Positions 17,411 through 26,050 of a DNA stretch of 64,000 nt are shown piece by piece. The stretch covers positions 50,633 through 114,632 of the forward strand of contig JBBQWV010000011.1 in assembly GCA_038210275.1 (NCBI GenBank), in the 5' to 3' direction. This DNA comes from PALSA-1296 sp038210275. Lineage in GTDB: Bacteria; Bacteroidota; Ignavibacteria; Palsa-1295. The translations under genes were made by a program, and so were the position numbers. Each line of letters begins with the position of its first letter. Position 1 is the first letter of the stretch. The notes beneath the pieces are model-generated. The model was not told where the DNA came from and made no database searches. It worked only from the letters and a program-made list of their open reading frames with translations.

Positions 17411-17440
17411 AGCACGGGGAATCCTCCCCGTGCTTTTTTT
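17411..17440 (+). terminator. Rho-independent terminator
   Basis: Perfect 10-bp stem AGCACGGGGA / TCCCCGTGCT, loop ATCC, then seven T. It lies 28 bp after the stop of the gene ending at 17382. Confidence 0.9.
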
Positions 17441-17512
17441 AATAAAAGGTGTTACAATTTCGGGTTTTGTGTGTTATTAGTATAGAAGGATTACTCTTCA
17501 ATCAGAAAAATT

Positions 17513-19993
17513 TTGAGTCAACGCATCATCGTCTTCATATTTTTAAGTTTGCTGATCGGAGCAAAAGTCTCGGCACAAATCCTGCCGCATGCCGGAACGC
17601 ACTTTACATTTGGTATTCCTGAAGGTCCGGATGGGCTTGTTGATCCGAGCTTAGGCACAGGAGCATCGGTGCTGACATTGAATATTGTAAGCATCTATGA
17701 TGGCAGAGGAATTATTACTTCTCCCAGCGGCTTTTGCCAAGAGTTTACGTTCACCGCAAATAATGCTACGACGATCAACTTGCCGTATTCTTTGATGCAA
17801 TTGACTGATCTCGGGAAAACAAATAAGGGCATCATTGTCAAAACGTCTCAGCCTGCGAATGCCGTATTCCACGATTTTCTTTTAGAAGCAGGCGAAGCAA
17901 CGCAGATCTATCCTGACGAAGCTCTTGATACTGATTACCGGATAACTTCATGGGGAGTTTTTGACGATCCGGGAGAAGATAATCATTCGGAGTTCGTCAT
18001 TACGGCAACGCAAGATAATACTGACGTTACGATCGTCCCTTCTGTTCAGGCTTTAGGCAATCATGCTGCAGGGGTTCCAATTCAGGTAGTGCTTAATCGG
18101 GGCGAATGCTATATCGTAAAAGCAGATAATTTGGCTGCACCCACGACTTCACTTTCAAATTCTGTCGTACATTCATCGAAGCCGGTAAGTGTTATCGCCG
18201 GGATTACCTGTGGGTATGTTCCATTAGCTGTAGAGTCCTGTAACGAGATGATCGATGAGGTATTGCCGAAAAAGATCACGGGTACAACATTTTATGTCGT
18301 TCCTTTGCGAGACGGCACGGTAGAGAATACTGTTCTTTTTACTTCCGACAATTTAAATTTTTCGCTCTTAACAGCGGCAGGGATTTTTTATTCGACAACA
18401 ACAGGGCGTATAGTTTTGACGGTTGATAAGCCTTCGATGTTTACCGTGACGGCTCCTTCGCAATGTTTCTTGCTTGCCGAAGGATCTGCTCTTCAGTCAA
18501 TAAGCGATCCATCTATTGTTACTATTCTACCGCCCGAACAATATTTTGATACGATGGTATGGTTTACTCCTCCTTTTATAGGGCAAGTCAGGTTCCAAAA
18601 TACTCCGTTCGAAAATTTTGTATCCGTCGTTTATCCAAAAGCTTCTGAAGGACAGGTCTTGCTTGATGGCGCGCCGATTGCTTCGGTTACGACTCCGAAA
18701 GGAATTATCGGATCACAAATGTCAGGCGCAGTGGTAAACATCCAACCCGGCGTTCACCGTCTTACTTCTCCGGTACCAATTTTTGCAACGGTCGCAGGAT
18801 TTTCAGAGGCAGACGGATATTCTTTCTTTCCTGGGGGTGTCGGACCAAAACTTCCAATTGATACACTTCCGGCATCTTTAAATATTTCTGCGACTACTGC
18901 ACAAACATGCAGAACTTTTGATGCAACCGTTTCAACAAGTTTTCATGCCCAAGATAATATTAATTCTGCAAAACTTACGATCACCTACGATGCCGCTCTG
19001 CTTACTGTAGTTTCTTCAAGTTTCGGAGCAACAGCACAAGGCGCAGGATGGGTAAGTGATATCCGCACACCCGGGAAAATATTTATTACTGCTTCTTGCC
19101 TTACGCCATTTACCGATAGCGGTATTATCGTAACGATAAAATTTGCGACAGGTCCATCTGTTACAACAACCCCAATTACTGCTGATCTTCAAGAATTTGG
19201 CGGAGAAAGTATTTACGGTATCTTCGCCGCGAGCGTTAAAAAAGATATTAGTATTGAGGAAGTTCGAGATACTGCAAAAGCGACGTATTCTATTAAAGCG
19301 GGGACAACACGTTTCGGAAATCACGACACCGCAGTCGTAACACTCTTAACTATTCCTAATGAAGCGATTACCGATATTATTTTGAGATTGTCTTATAATC
19401 ACGATGTGATGCACCTCTTATCTGCCGATCTTTTAAATACTTTGGCGGTAAAAGCAACCGCGACAGTACCGGTTCCGATCGATACGAGAACAGATGAATT
19501 ATCTATAAAAGTACAGCCTCCGATGGTCTTTACTGCTCCCGGAGTTCTTGCGCGATTAATTTTTGATACGTATGTTTCTGATTCCACTTCTTCAAATATA
19601 GGACTTCAGGCATCATTGCTTAATTCCCGTCCTTGCCCGCTTGATATTCTTTCCGATACGGTAAGTAATGAGTTTTTTGGAAGCGATACATGCGGCTCCA
19701 GTAGCCTTCGTGCAATTCTCCGCAATCAGCCATTCGCGATTAACTCAATTACTCCCAATCCTTCAAAGGGTTCATTCACGATCGATCTTGATCGCCATCT
19801 TTTCGACGGACCACTTCATGTTTCACTTGTTGATATTCTCGGTAATGAGGTTTGGAGTACCTTTCATCTTTCGCCTGATATTAATCAAAAGATTTCCTGC
19901 ACGCTTCAGAATGCTGTTCCGAATGGTACGTACTTTGTCAGAGTCTCTGGTTCAGGTCGAATAGAAACCAGAAAGATCGTGATTCGGAACTAA
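17513..19993 (+). CDS. T9SS cargo with IgGFc-binding-like and cohesin-like domains
   Basis: The protein has 826 residues. The only plausible start is TTG at 17513: the frame has a stop at 17483 and no ATG between. It gives a good signal peptide (IIVFIFLSLLIGAKVSAQ). Residues about 20-420 resemble the bacterial version of the IgGFc-binding protein N-terminal domain (HDFLLEAGEATQIYP, GECYIVKADNL, SSKPVSVIAG). A cohesin-like beta domain follows at about 455-560 (SAKLTITYDAALLTVVSS), then a second such region. A T9SS type A domain closes the protein (SITPNPSKGSFTID). Secreted; the mammalian-derived domain name should not be read as antibody binding. Confidence 0.8.
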   Translation: MSQRIIVFIFLSLLIGAKVSAQILPHAGTHFTFGIPEGPDGLVDPSLGTGASVLTLNIVSIYDGRGIITSPSGFCQEFTFTANNATTINLPYSLMQLTDLGKTNKGIIVKTSQPANAVFHDFLLEAGEATQIYPDEALDTDYRITSWGVFDDPGEDNHSEFVITATQDNTDVTIVPSVQALGNHAAGVPIQVVLNRGECYIVKADNLAAPTTSLSNSVVHSSKPVSVIAGITCGYVPLAVESCNEMIDEVLPKKITGTTFYVVPLRDGTVENTVLFTSDNLNFSLLTAAGIFYSTTTGRIVLTVDKPSMFTVTAPSQCFLLAEGSALQSISDPSIVTILPPEQYFDTMVWFTPPFIGQVRFQNTPFENFVSVVYPKASEGQVLLDGAPIASVTTPKGIIGSQMSGAVVNIQPGVHRLTSPVPIFATVAGFSEADGYSFFPGGVGPKLPIDTLPASLNISATTAQTCRTFDATVSTSFHAQDNINSAKLTITYDAALLTVVSSSFGATAQGAGWVSDIRTPGKIFITASCLTPFTDSGIIVTIKFATGPSVTTTPITADLQEFGGESIYGIFAASVKKDISIEEVRDTAKATYSIKAGTTRFGNHDTAVVTLLTIPNEAITDIILRLSYNHDVMHLLSADLLNTLAVKATATVPVPIDTRTDELSIKVQPPMVFTAPGVLARLIFDTYVSDSTSSNIGLQASLLNSRPCPLDILSDTVSNEFFGSDTCGSSSLRAILRNQPFAINSITPNPSKGSFTIDLDRHLFDGPLHVSLVDILGNEVWSTFHLSPDINQKISCTLQNAVPNGTYFVRVSGSGRIETRKIVIRN

Positions 19994-20034
19994 AGGAATC
20001 CATCAAAGCCTTTCCTATCGCTTGTAACAAGCCT

Positions 20035-20060
20035 GCAGTAGGCTTCGTACTGCCTTTTTT
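20035..20060 (+). terminator. Probable terminator between the T9SS gene and the M16 protease
   Basis: Stem GCAGTA / TACTGC with a GGCTTCG loop, then C and six T. It lies 42 bp after the stop at 19993. The stem is short, so strength is uncertain. Confidence 0.55.
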
Positions 20061-20089
20061 ATTGTATTCTTTCTAAAATCCATTATCTT

Positions 20090-23032
20090 ATGAATCGCAA
20101 ATTGCACGTTGTTGCTCTTCTTGGTTTTCTTTTTCTCTTCGGTACTGCTTCGGCGAAAACCGAGTATAAAGTTGAAAAACATACTTCACCGGACGGCAAG
20201 TATAATTATCTGACCGTAACCAACGATCCGCTCAAAGCTCGAGTCTATACATTGAAAAATGGATTGACCGTTTATCTTTCAGTCAATAAAGATGCTCCGC
20301 GAATTCAAACACTCATCCCAGTTCGTGCGGGAAGCAAGAACGATCCATCCGATGCAACAGGACTTGCTCATTACTTAGAGCATATGCTTTTTAAGGGTAC
20401 AGATAAATTTGGTTCGTTAGATTATTCAAAAGAGAAACCGCTCATAGATGAGATCGAACAGCGTTATGAAGATTACCGTCATACTACTGACCCGGCGATG
20501 CGTAAAACAATGTATCATGGAATAGACTCGGTCTCAGGTGAAGCTGCAAAGTTTGCGATCGCAAATGAATTTGATAAAATGCTCGGCGCACTTGGGGCAA
20601 AAGGGACGAATGCTCATACGTGGTACGAAGAAACTGTTTATGAAAATGATATTCCATCGAATCAGCTAAAGAAATGGCTGCAGATCGAAGGCGAGCGTTT
20701 CCGCAATCCCGTCCTTCGTTTGTTCCACACTGAACTTGAAGCGGTGTATGAAGAGAAGAATCGCGGACTTGATAACGACGGACAAGCAGTAGATGAAGCA
20801 TTGCTTGCAGAGCTTTTCAAGAAGCATACGTATGGCACGCAAACCACGATAGGTACGATCGAGCATTTGAAAAATCCATCGATGCGCAAGATCAGAGAAT
20901 ATTTCGGGAAGAATTATATTCCGAACAATATGGCACTCTGTCTTTCAGGTGATCTTGATCCAGACGAAACGATCAAACTTATTGACGCTGCTTTCAGTGG
21001 ATACGAAACGAAGCCTGTTCCAGCTTTCACTTTTGCTCCGGAAGACCCAATCACTTCACCAATTCGCCGTGAAGTTTTAGGACCTGATCCGGAGAATGTC
21101 ACACTTGGATTCCGTTTTCCCGGCATCGCTTCACACGATGCATTAGTGATGACGATGATCGATAAGATATTATCGAATAACGTTGCCGGACTAATGGATT
21201 TAAATCTTAATCAAAAACAAAAAGTTTTAAGCTCAGGCACGTGGGCTTTGCAGCAGACCGATTACAGCGTTCATTATTTCTTTGGTAGTCCTCTTGAAGG
21301 ACAGAAACTTGAAGAGGTCGAAAAATTAATTCTTGATCAGATCGAGCTTGTCAAACAAGGACAGTTTGATGATGCACTGATGACGGCTATTATTAATGAT
21401 CTTACCGTCAGCCGTATCCGTGGTTATGAGAATAATAATGCTCGTGCCGGAGCAATGAGTGAGGCGTTTATTCATCACCTTGCATGGGATAAAGTTGCTT
21501 CACAAATAGATGATCTTTCTGCTATCACCAAGCAGGAAATTATGGATATTGCAAAAAAATATTACAACAATAACTACGTTATTGTTTATAAGCGTATCGG
21601 TCAGCGCAATAACCCGAAGGTTGAAAAACCTGCAATTACTCCCGTTAGTGTAAATCGCGAGGCTAAATCAGATTTCCTTGTAAAAAACGCAGCAATTGCT
21701 GCTGATAAGATCGCACCTCGATTTATTGACTATAAGAAGGATATTCAAACCTTGAAGTTGAAAGATGGCATAGCGGTTAATTATTTAAAGAATGATGAGA
21801 ACCAGCTCTTCACCTTGTATTACTTGCTTGATATGGGTAAGAAAGATGATAAGAAGATGGCTTTTGCGCTTGACTATCTCAACTTCCTCGGAACGGATAA
21901 ATTATCGAATGAAGAATTTAAAAAGAAGCTTTATAGCTTGGGTTGCAGTTTCAGCGTTTCAGCGACAGACGATCAGATCTATGTTTCGCTTGCAGGATTG
22001 CAGAAGAATTTTGATGGTGGTGTGAAGCTTTTCGAAGACTTGCTTCTTAATGCACAGCCTGATAAAGCTGCACTTGGTGCTTATGTTGACCGGACCCTGA
22101 AAGGAAGAGATGATGCAAAGAAAGATAAGGGGACGATCCTTTTTACTGCGATGAATGATTATGGTAAGTTTGGAAAGCGTAATCCTTTCACCGATATTTT
22201 ATCTGAGAACGAGTTGAAAGCGTTAACTCCTGATGAACTTGTCGCTAAGATTCATGATCTTATAAAGTTTGATCACAGAATTCTTTATTATGGACCTGAG
22301 CCATCGAAAGGAGTTATCGCTTCGCTTGATAAACTTCATCAGGCTCCGCAATTGCGTAAAGCAGTCATGAATGCTCCGGATTACAGTTATCAAGAGACGA
22401 ACGACAACAAAGTATATTTCGTACACTTTGATATGGCTCAGGCTGAAATACTTTTCCTTTCGAAGAGTTTTCAATATGATCCATTGAAAGTCCCAACACA
22501 ACGACTCTATAATGAGTATTTCGGAGGTGGTATGGCATCAGTTGTATTCCAGACCATCCGTGAATCAAAAGCACTTGCATATTCGGTTTGGTCAAGCTAC
22601 GTGACACCACCGAAGAAAGGCGAGCCGAATTATGTCTTTGCTTATGTAGGTACACAAGCAGATAAACTTCCTGAAACTATGGATGGAATGTTCGATCTCT
22701 TACATAACTTACCTGAAGCAGATCCGATCTTTCAGCAGTCTAAAGAAGCGATCATGAAGAAGATCGAGACCGAGAGAATTACTCGTACAGGAATCCTCTT
22801 TAACTATGAAACTGCGAAGAAACTTGGACTTGATCATGACATCAGAAAAGATGTTTATAATAACATTGCTTCGATGAATTTCCAAACCATCAACGATTTC
22901 CAAAAGCAGTATGTGAAGAACCAGCACTACACAATTCTGGCGCTCGGATCGCGTGATAAAGTTGATCTGAAAAAACTCGCTCAATACGGACCGGTAAAAG
23001 AGTTGAGTTTGGAAGAGTTATTCGGGTATTAA
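20090..23032 (+). CDS. M16 (pitrilysin/insulinase) family zinc protease
   Basis: The protein has 980 residues with a signal peptide (LLGFLFLFGTASA), so it is periplasmic or envelope-located. The inverted zinc site H94-Y-L-E97-H98 is intact and the downstream acidic helix LEAVYEEKNRGLDND supplies the third ligand. The full length covers both M16 halves. The second half (from about 570) lacks a second HxxEH, as is normal. Catalytic substrates are probably short exported peptides or signal-peptide fragments, but nothing here tells which. Start ATG at 20090. It stands alone between two terminators and converges with purD. Confidence 0.9.
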   Translation: MNRKLHVVALLGFLFLFGTASAKTEYKVEKHTSPDGKYNYLTVTNDPLKARVYTLKNGLTVYLSVNKDAPRIQTLIPVRAGSKNDPSDATGLAHYLEHMLFKGTDKFGSLDYSKEKPLIDEIEQRYEDYRHTTDPAMRKTMYHGIDSVSGEAAKFAIANEFDKMLGALGAKGTNAHTWYEETVYENDIPSNQLKKWLQIEGERFRNPVLRLFHTELEAVYEEKNRGLDNDGQAVDEALLAELFKKHTYGTQTTIGTIEHLKNPSMRKIREYFGKNYIPNNMALCLSGDLDPDETIKLIDAAFSGYETKPVPAFTFAPEDPITSPIRREVLGPDPENVTLGFRFPGIASHDALVMTMIDKILSNNVAGLMDLNLNQKQKVLSSGTWALQQTDYSVHYFFGSPLEGQKLEEVEKLILDQIELVKQGQFDDALMTAIINDLTVSRIRGYENNNARAGAMSEAFIHHLAWDKVASQIDDLSAITKQEIMDIAKKYYNNNYVIVYKRIGQRNNPKVEKPAITPVSVNREAKSDFLVKNAAIAADKIAPRFIDYKKDIQTLKLKDGIAVNYLKNDENQLFTLYYLLDMGKKDDKKMAFALDYLNFLGTDKLSNEEFKKKLYSLGCSFSVSATDDQIYVSLAGLQKNFDGGVKLFEDLLLNAQPDKAALGAYVDRTLKGRDDAKKDKGTILFTAMNDYGKFGKRNPFTDILSENELKALTPDELVAKIHDLIKFDHRILYYGPEPSKGVIASLDKLHQAPQLRKAVMNAPDYSYQETNDNKVYFVHFDMAQAEILFLSKSFQYDPLKVPTQRLYNEYFGGGMASVVFQTIRESKALAYSVWSSYVTPPKKGEPNYVFAYVGTQADKLPETMDGMFDLLHNLPEADPIFQQSKEAIMKKIETERITRTGILFNYETAKKLGLDHDIRKDVYNNIASMNFQTINDFQKQYVKNQHYTILALGSRDKVDLKKLAQYGPVKELSLEELFGY

Positions 23033-23044
23033 ACGAAAGGTAGG

Positions 23045-23075
23045 TAGGGACGAAGGATTTTCCTTCGCCCCTATG
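23045..23075. terminator. Hairpin between convergent M16 protease and purD
   Basis: Stem GGGACGAAGGA / TCCTTCGCCCC with one mismatch and a TTT loop, centred in a 48-bp gap between stop codons. The T tract after it is weak on the plus strand. Confidence 0.55.
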
Positions 23076-23080
23076 AAGTT

Positions 23081-24382
23081 TTATTTCCCAACTGCCTTAC
23101 TCCCGATGTCACTTCTGTAGTAAGCACCATCGAATCCTATCTGCGCCACTGCATTATAGGCAGCGGTAATAGTTGTCTTGAGTTCATCGCCATACCCAAC
23201 TGCCGTCACCGCTAAGACTCTTCCGCCTGATGTGACGATCTTCCCATGCTCATCAAGTTTCGTTGCTGCATGAAAGACCACAACGCCTTCTTCGATCTCT
23301 TTCTTTTGATCGAACGTTTCAAGCCCTTCGATGACATTTCCGGTTTCATAAGATTCAGGATACCCTTGGCTGGTAATAACGACGGTCACAGCGCAGGCAT
23401 CGAAATTTTTCAATGGCAAAACTTCTTTCAGTTTTCCTGTTGCGCATCGCAACAGCAGATCGGCAAAATCTCCTTCGAGAAGGGGGATGACAACTTCTGC
23501 TTCAGGATCACCGAATCTGACATTAAATTCTACCACCCTTGCTCGTTTATTACGAATCATCAATCCGCAATAGAGAACGCCGCGATATATTCTGTTTTCT
23601 TCGCGCAAGCCTTTTAATACCGGTTCAATAATTTCTTTGCGGACTTGCGCCATCACTTCTTCGGTGACGATCGGTGCCGGTGCATACGCTCCCATGCCTC
23701 CGGTATTCTTCCCGCGATCACCATCGAGCAAGCGTTTATGATCTTGAGCAGTTGCAAGAACATCATAATCAATACCATCGGTCATCGCAAAGACACTTGC
23801 CTCTTCGCCATCCATGAATTCTTCGATGACGATACGTGCTCCTGCTTCGCCGAAAACCCTGCGGCTAAAAATATCATCCATCGTATCAAGAGCTTCCGCT
23901 TCGGTTTCGACAATGATCACGCCTTTACCTGCGGCAAGTCCATCGGCTTTGATGACGGCAGGGTAGTTGACATGACGCAAGAAAGCCCGCGCTTCAAGTT
24001 GCTCCGGTGCTGTGAAGACGGCATAGCGGGCAGTTGGCACGCCATGACGATGCATAAATTCTTTTGCGAATGCCTTAGAAGCTTCGAGTAATGCTGCATT
24101 ACGGTGCGGACCAAAAACGGGGATGCGTTCTTCTTCAAGCGCATCCACAACTCCTGCAGCAAGTGGACCTTCGGGACCCACAACAACAAGATCAATTCGT
24201 TCTTTTAATGCAAAGCCTACAACGGCTTTCACATCGGTCGGTACGAGGTCAACTAATTCAGAAATTTGTCCGATTCCGGCATTGCCGGGAGCGCAATAAA
24301 TTTGCTTCACCAACGGTGATTGTTTCAGTTTCCAAACGATGGTATGCTCTCTGGCGCCCGATCCTAAGACAAGAATTCGCAT
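23081..24382 (-). CDS. purD: Phosphoribosylamine-glycine ligase
   Basis: GAR synthetase: ATP-dependent joining of glycine to phosphoribosylamine, the second step of de novo purine synthesis, cytoplasmic. The protein has 433 residues with the N-terminal dinucleotide-like motif VLGSGAREHTIVWKL, an ATP-grasp core (YPAVIKADGLAAGKGV, VIEEFMDGEEASVF) and GDPEAEVVIPLLEGD. The frame extends to a TTG at 24385, but the adjacent ATG at 24382 is the likely start. Normal length and motifs. A TAAATTTG box lies 34 bp upstream in the divergent gap with the LOG gene. No other pur genes are in the window. Confidence 0.95.
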   Translation of the reverse strand: MRILVLGSGAREHTIVWKLKQSPLVKQIYCAPGNAGIGQISELVDLVPTDVKAVVGFALKERIDLVVVGPEGPLAAGVVDALEEERIPVFGPHRNAALLEASKAFAKEFMHRHGVPTARYAVFTAPEQLEARAFLRHVNYPAVIKADGLAAGKGVIIVETEAEALDTMDDIFSRRVFGEAGARIVIEEFMDGEEASVFAMTDGIDYDVLATAQDHKRLLDGDRGKNTGGMGAYAPAPIVTEEVMAQVRKEIIEPVLKGLREENRIYRGVLYCGLMIRNKRARVVEFNVRFGDPEAEVVIPLLEGDFADLLLRCATGKLKEVLPLKNFDACAVTVVITSQGYPESYETGNVIEGLETFDQKKEIEEGVVVFHAATKLDEHGKIVTSGGRVLAVTAVGYGDELKTTITAAYNAVAQIGFDGAYYRSDIGSKAVGK

Positions 24383-24415
24383 CAATAATTATGTAATAGA
24401 TTGTAGATGAAGTTG

Positions 24416-24423
24416 CAAATTTA
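24416..24423 (-). promoter_or_regulatory. Bacteroidota-type -7 box for purD
   Basis: Minus-strand TAAATTTG, 34 bp before the purD ATG. It lies in a 94-bp divergent intergenic region shared with the LOG/rlmB pair. Confidence 0.45.
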
Positions 24424-24476
24424 CGGAAGAAGGGGAGCACGTATCAGGTTTTAGGTGTTGAGCACGGTAATTCCAC

Positions 24477-25046
24477 ATGAAGAAACTGATCACGATATTC
24501 GGACCAAGTGACTGCAAGCCTGATGATACTCTCTATCAAACGGCTGTGCGTTTAGGAGCATTGCTTGGCGAGGCAGGGTTTGGAGTGGTCAATGGAGGAT
24601 ATGACGGAGTAATGGAAGCAGTCTCAAAAGGAGCACGTTCCGCAAATGGCGGAGTGATCGGAATAACGGCAGAAGTCTATTATGCCAGAGGCAGGGAAGC
24701 GAATGAATTTATCACAAAGCAGATTACCGTTAAGAGCGCTGTTGATAGATTGATGGAATTGCTTGATCTTGCAGATGCATATATCGCCTGCGGGATCTCT
24801 CCCGGAACAGTCATCGAAGTCGCAACGGCATGGGATTATATGATGAAGCGTTTCATTGAAGAAAAGCCTCTTATTCTGATTGGAAAAGAATGGAAGGAAT
24901 TATGCGAAGTTCTTTTTAGGCAAGACTCCTATAAAGGTAAAGAGCATTTTGTTACCTTTGCAGCACATCCCGAAGAAGCACTTCAGCTCTTATTGGAAAA
25001 ATTTGGAAAACAGGAAAAATTACCGGAGTTAAATATCGTACACTAA
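24477..25046 (+). CDS. LOG-family protein, short form
   Basis: The protein has 189 residues. It has the Rossmann-like core with VVNGGYDGVMEAVSKGA in place of the usual GGGxxGxM motif and CGISPGTVIEVATAW in place of PGGxGTxxE. The second motif has only one Gly before the Thr, so it is a divergent member. The conserved Thr and Glu are kept. The family hydrolyses nucleotide ribosides in characterised cases; the substrate here is unknown. The gene ends one base before the rlmB ATG, so the two are co-transcribed. Confidence 0.8.
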   Translation: MKKLITIFGPSDCKPDDTLYQTAVRLGALLGEAGFGVVNGGYDGVMEAVSKGARSANGGVIGITAEVYYARGREANEFITKQITVKSAVDRLMELLDLADAYIACGISPGTVIEVATAWDYMMKRFIEEKPLILIGKEWKELCEVLFRQDSYKGKEHFVTFAAHPEEALQLLLEKFGKQEKLPELNIVH

Positions 25047-25047
25047 A

Positions 25048-25857
25048 ATGGAATTAAGAAAGAAGCATTCATTACACGAAAGACGGGACGTCATACCCGG
25101 TTACGTCGTCGGTCGTCGTGCCGCTCTTGAGCTACTACGTGACGAAACAGGTCGCGAAAAGATAGAGAAACTCTATATTGCGCATGGTTCGCAAGGCACG
25201 GCAATTGGTGAAATTCTCCATTTGGTGAGAACCAATAAAGTCCCGCATGGCGAGATAGATCGCCGTAAATTTCAAGACCTTGAAATGCGCGAAGCTCGTG
25301 GAGTTGATACGCAAGGAGTGATGATATTGCTCAAGGCACAAAATTATGCCGAGATCGAAGATGTGCTCGGCGAAAAAAGAACGAAGACAACACCACCACT
25401 TTTTATAGCTCTTGATGGCATTGAAGATCCGCATAACATGGGAGCAATTATCCGTACTGCCGAAGCAGCCGGAGCCGATGCAGTTCTGATGCCTATGCGT
25501 GGAGCAGTTCTGACACCTGCTGTGTATAAAGCCAGCGCAGGTGCGGCAACACATATTCCCATTATCAAATACGGAAATCTTGCTGAGACGTTATCTCGCC
25601 TACAAAAAGAATTTGGATTTGTATGCTACGGACTTGCAGGTGAAGGAGAAAAAACTATTTTTGATGCAGATTATTCAGGCTCAGTTTGTCTTGTTACCGG
25701 AAGTGAAGATAAAGGATTGCATCAATTAACTCGCAAACGATGCGATGAACTTCTGACGATCCCGCTCTACGGGAAAACTGAGTCTTTGAATGCAAGCGTT
25801 GCAACAGCTATTGCGATATTTGAGGTTGTGAGGAAGAGGGGCGAGCTGAAACTGTAA
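25048..25857 (+). CDS. rlmB: 23S rRNA (guanosine-2'-O-)-methyltransferase, TrmH/RlmB family
   Basis: SPOUT-class methyltransferase that 2'-O-methylates a guanosine in 23S rRNA (G2251 in E. coli) using S-adenosylmethionine. The protein has 269 residues. The N-terminal substrate-binding domain starts PGYVVGRRAALELL. The knotted catalytic domain carries motif 1 ALDGIEDPHNMGAIIRTAEA, motif 2 LVTGSEDKGL and motif 3 IPLYGKTESLNASVATAIA. The catalytic Arg and the Asn-Ser of motif 3 are present. RlmB is the best fit by length and N-terminal domain, though other TrmH-family enzymes cannot be fully excluded. One-base spacing from the LOG gene. Confidence 0.88.
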   Translation: MELRKKHSLHERRDVIPGYVVGRRAALELLRDETGREKIEKLYIAHGSQGTAIGEILHLVRTNKVPHGEIDRRKFQDLEMREARGVDTQGVMILLKAQNYAEIEDVLGEKRTKTTPPLFIALDGIEDPHNMGAIIRTAEAAGADAVLMPMRGAVLTPAVYKASAGAATHIPIIKYGNLAETLSRLQKEFGFVCYGLAGEGEKTIFDADYSGSVCLVTGSEDKGLHQLTRKRCDELLTIPLYGKTESLNASVATAIAIFEVVRKRGELKL

Positions 25858-25957
25858 ATTTTTTACCATCGGGTACTTATTTCTATACTATTGAATCACC
25901 AAAGGGTGCTGTTATAGTTAGACAGCATCTTATTGTGGTAAAGTAAAGCTATTATGG

Positions 25958-25985
25958 TAGCCCCTTTTATTTATAAGAGGGGCTA
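25958..25985 (+). terminator. Probable terminator after rlmB
   Basis: Thirteen-bp arms TAGCCCCTTTTAT / ATAAGAGGGGCTA with one G-T pair, followed by TTCTTATC. It lies 100 bp after the rlmB stop and 65 bp before the next ATG. The A/T part of the arms forms the loop in practice. Confidence 0.6.
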
Positions 25986-26050
25986 TTCTTATCTGTATGT
26001 AGAATTTGGCAATAAAAAACTCTATCAATTTGTTAATTTGAGGAGTGATA

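Noticed and set aside
23645..24091. 148-codon plus-strand frame within purD
   Set aside because: Antisense of conserved purD.
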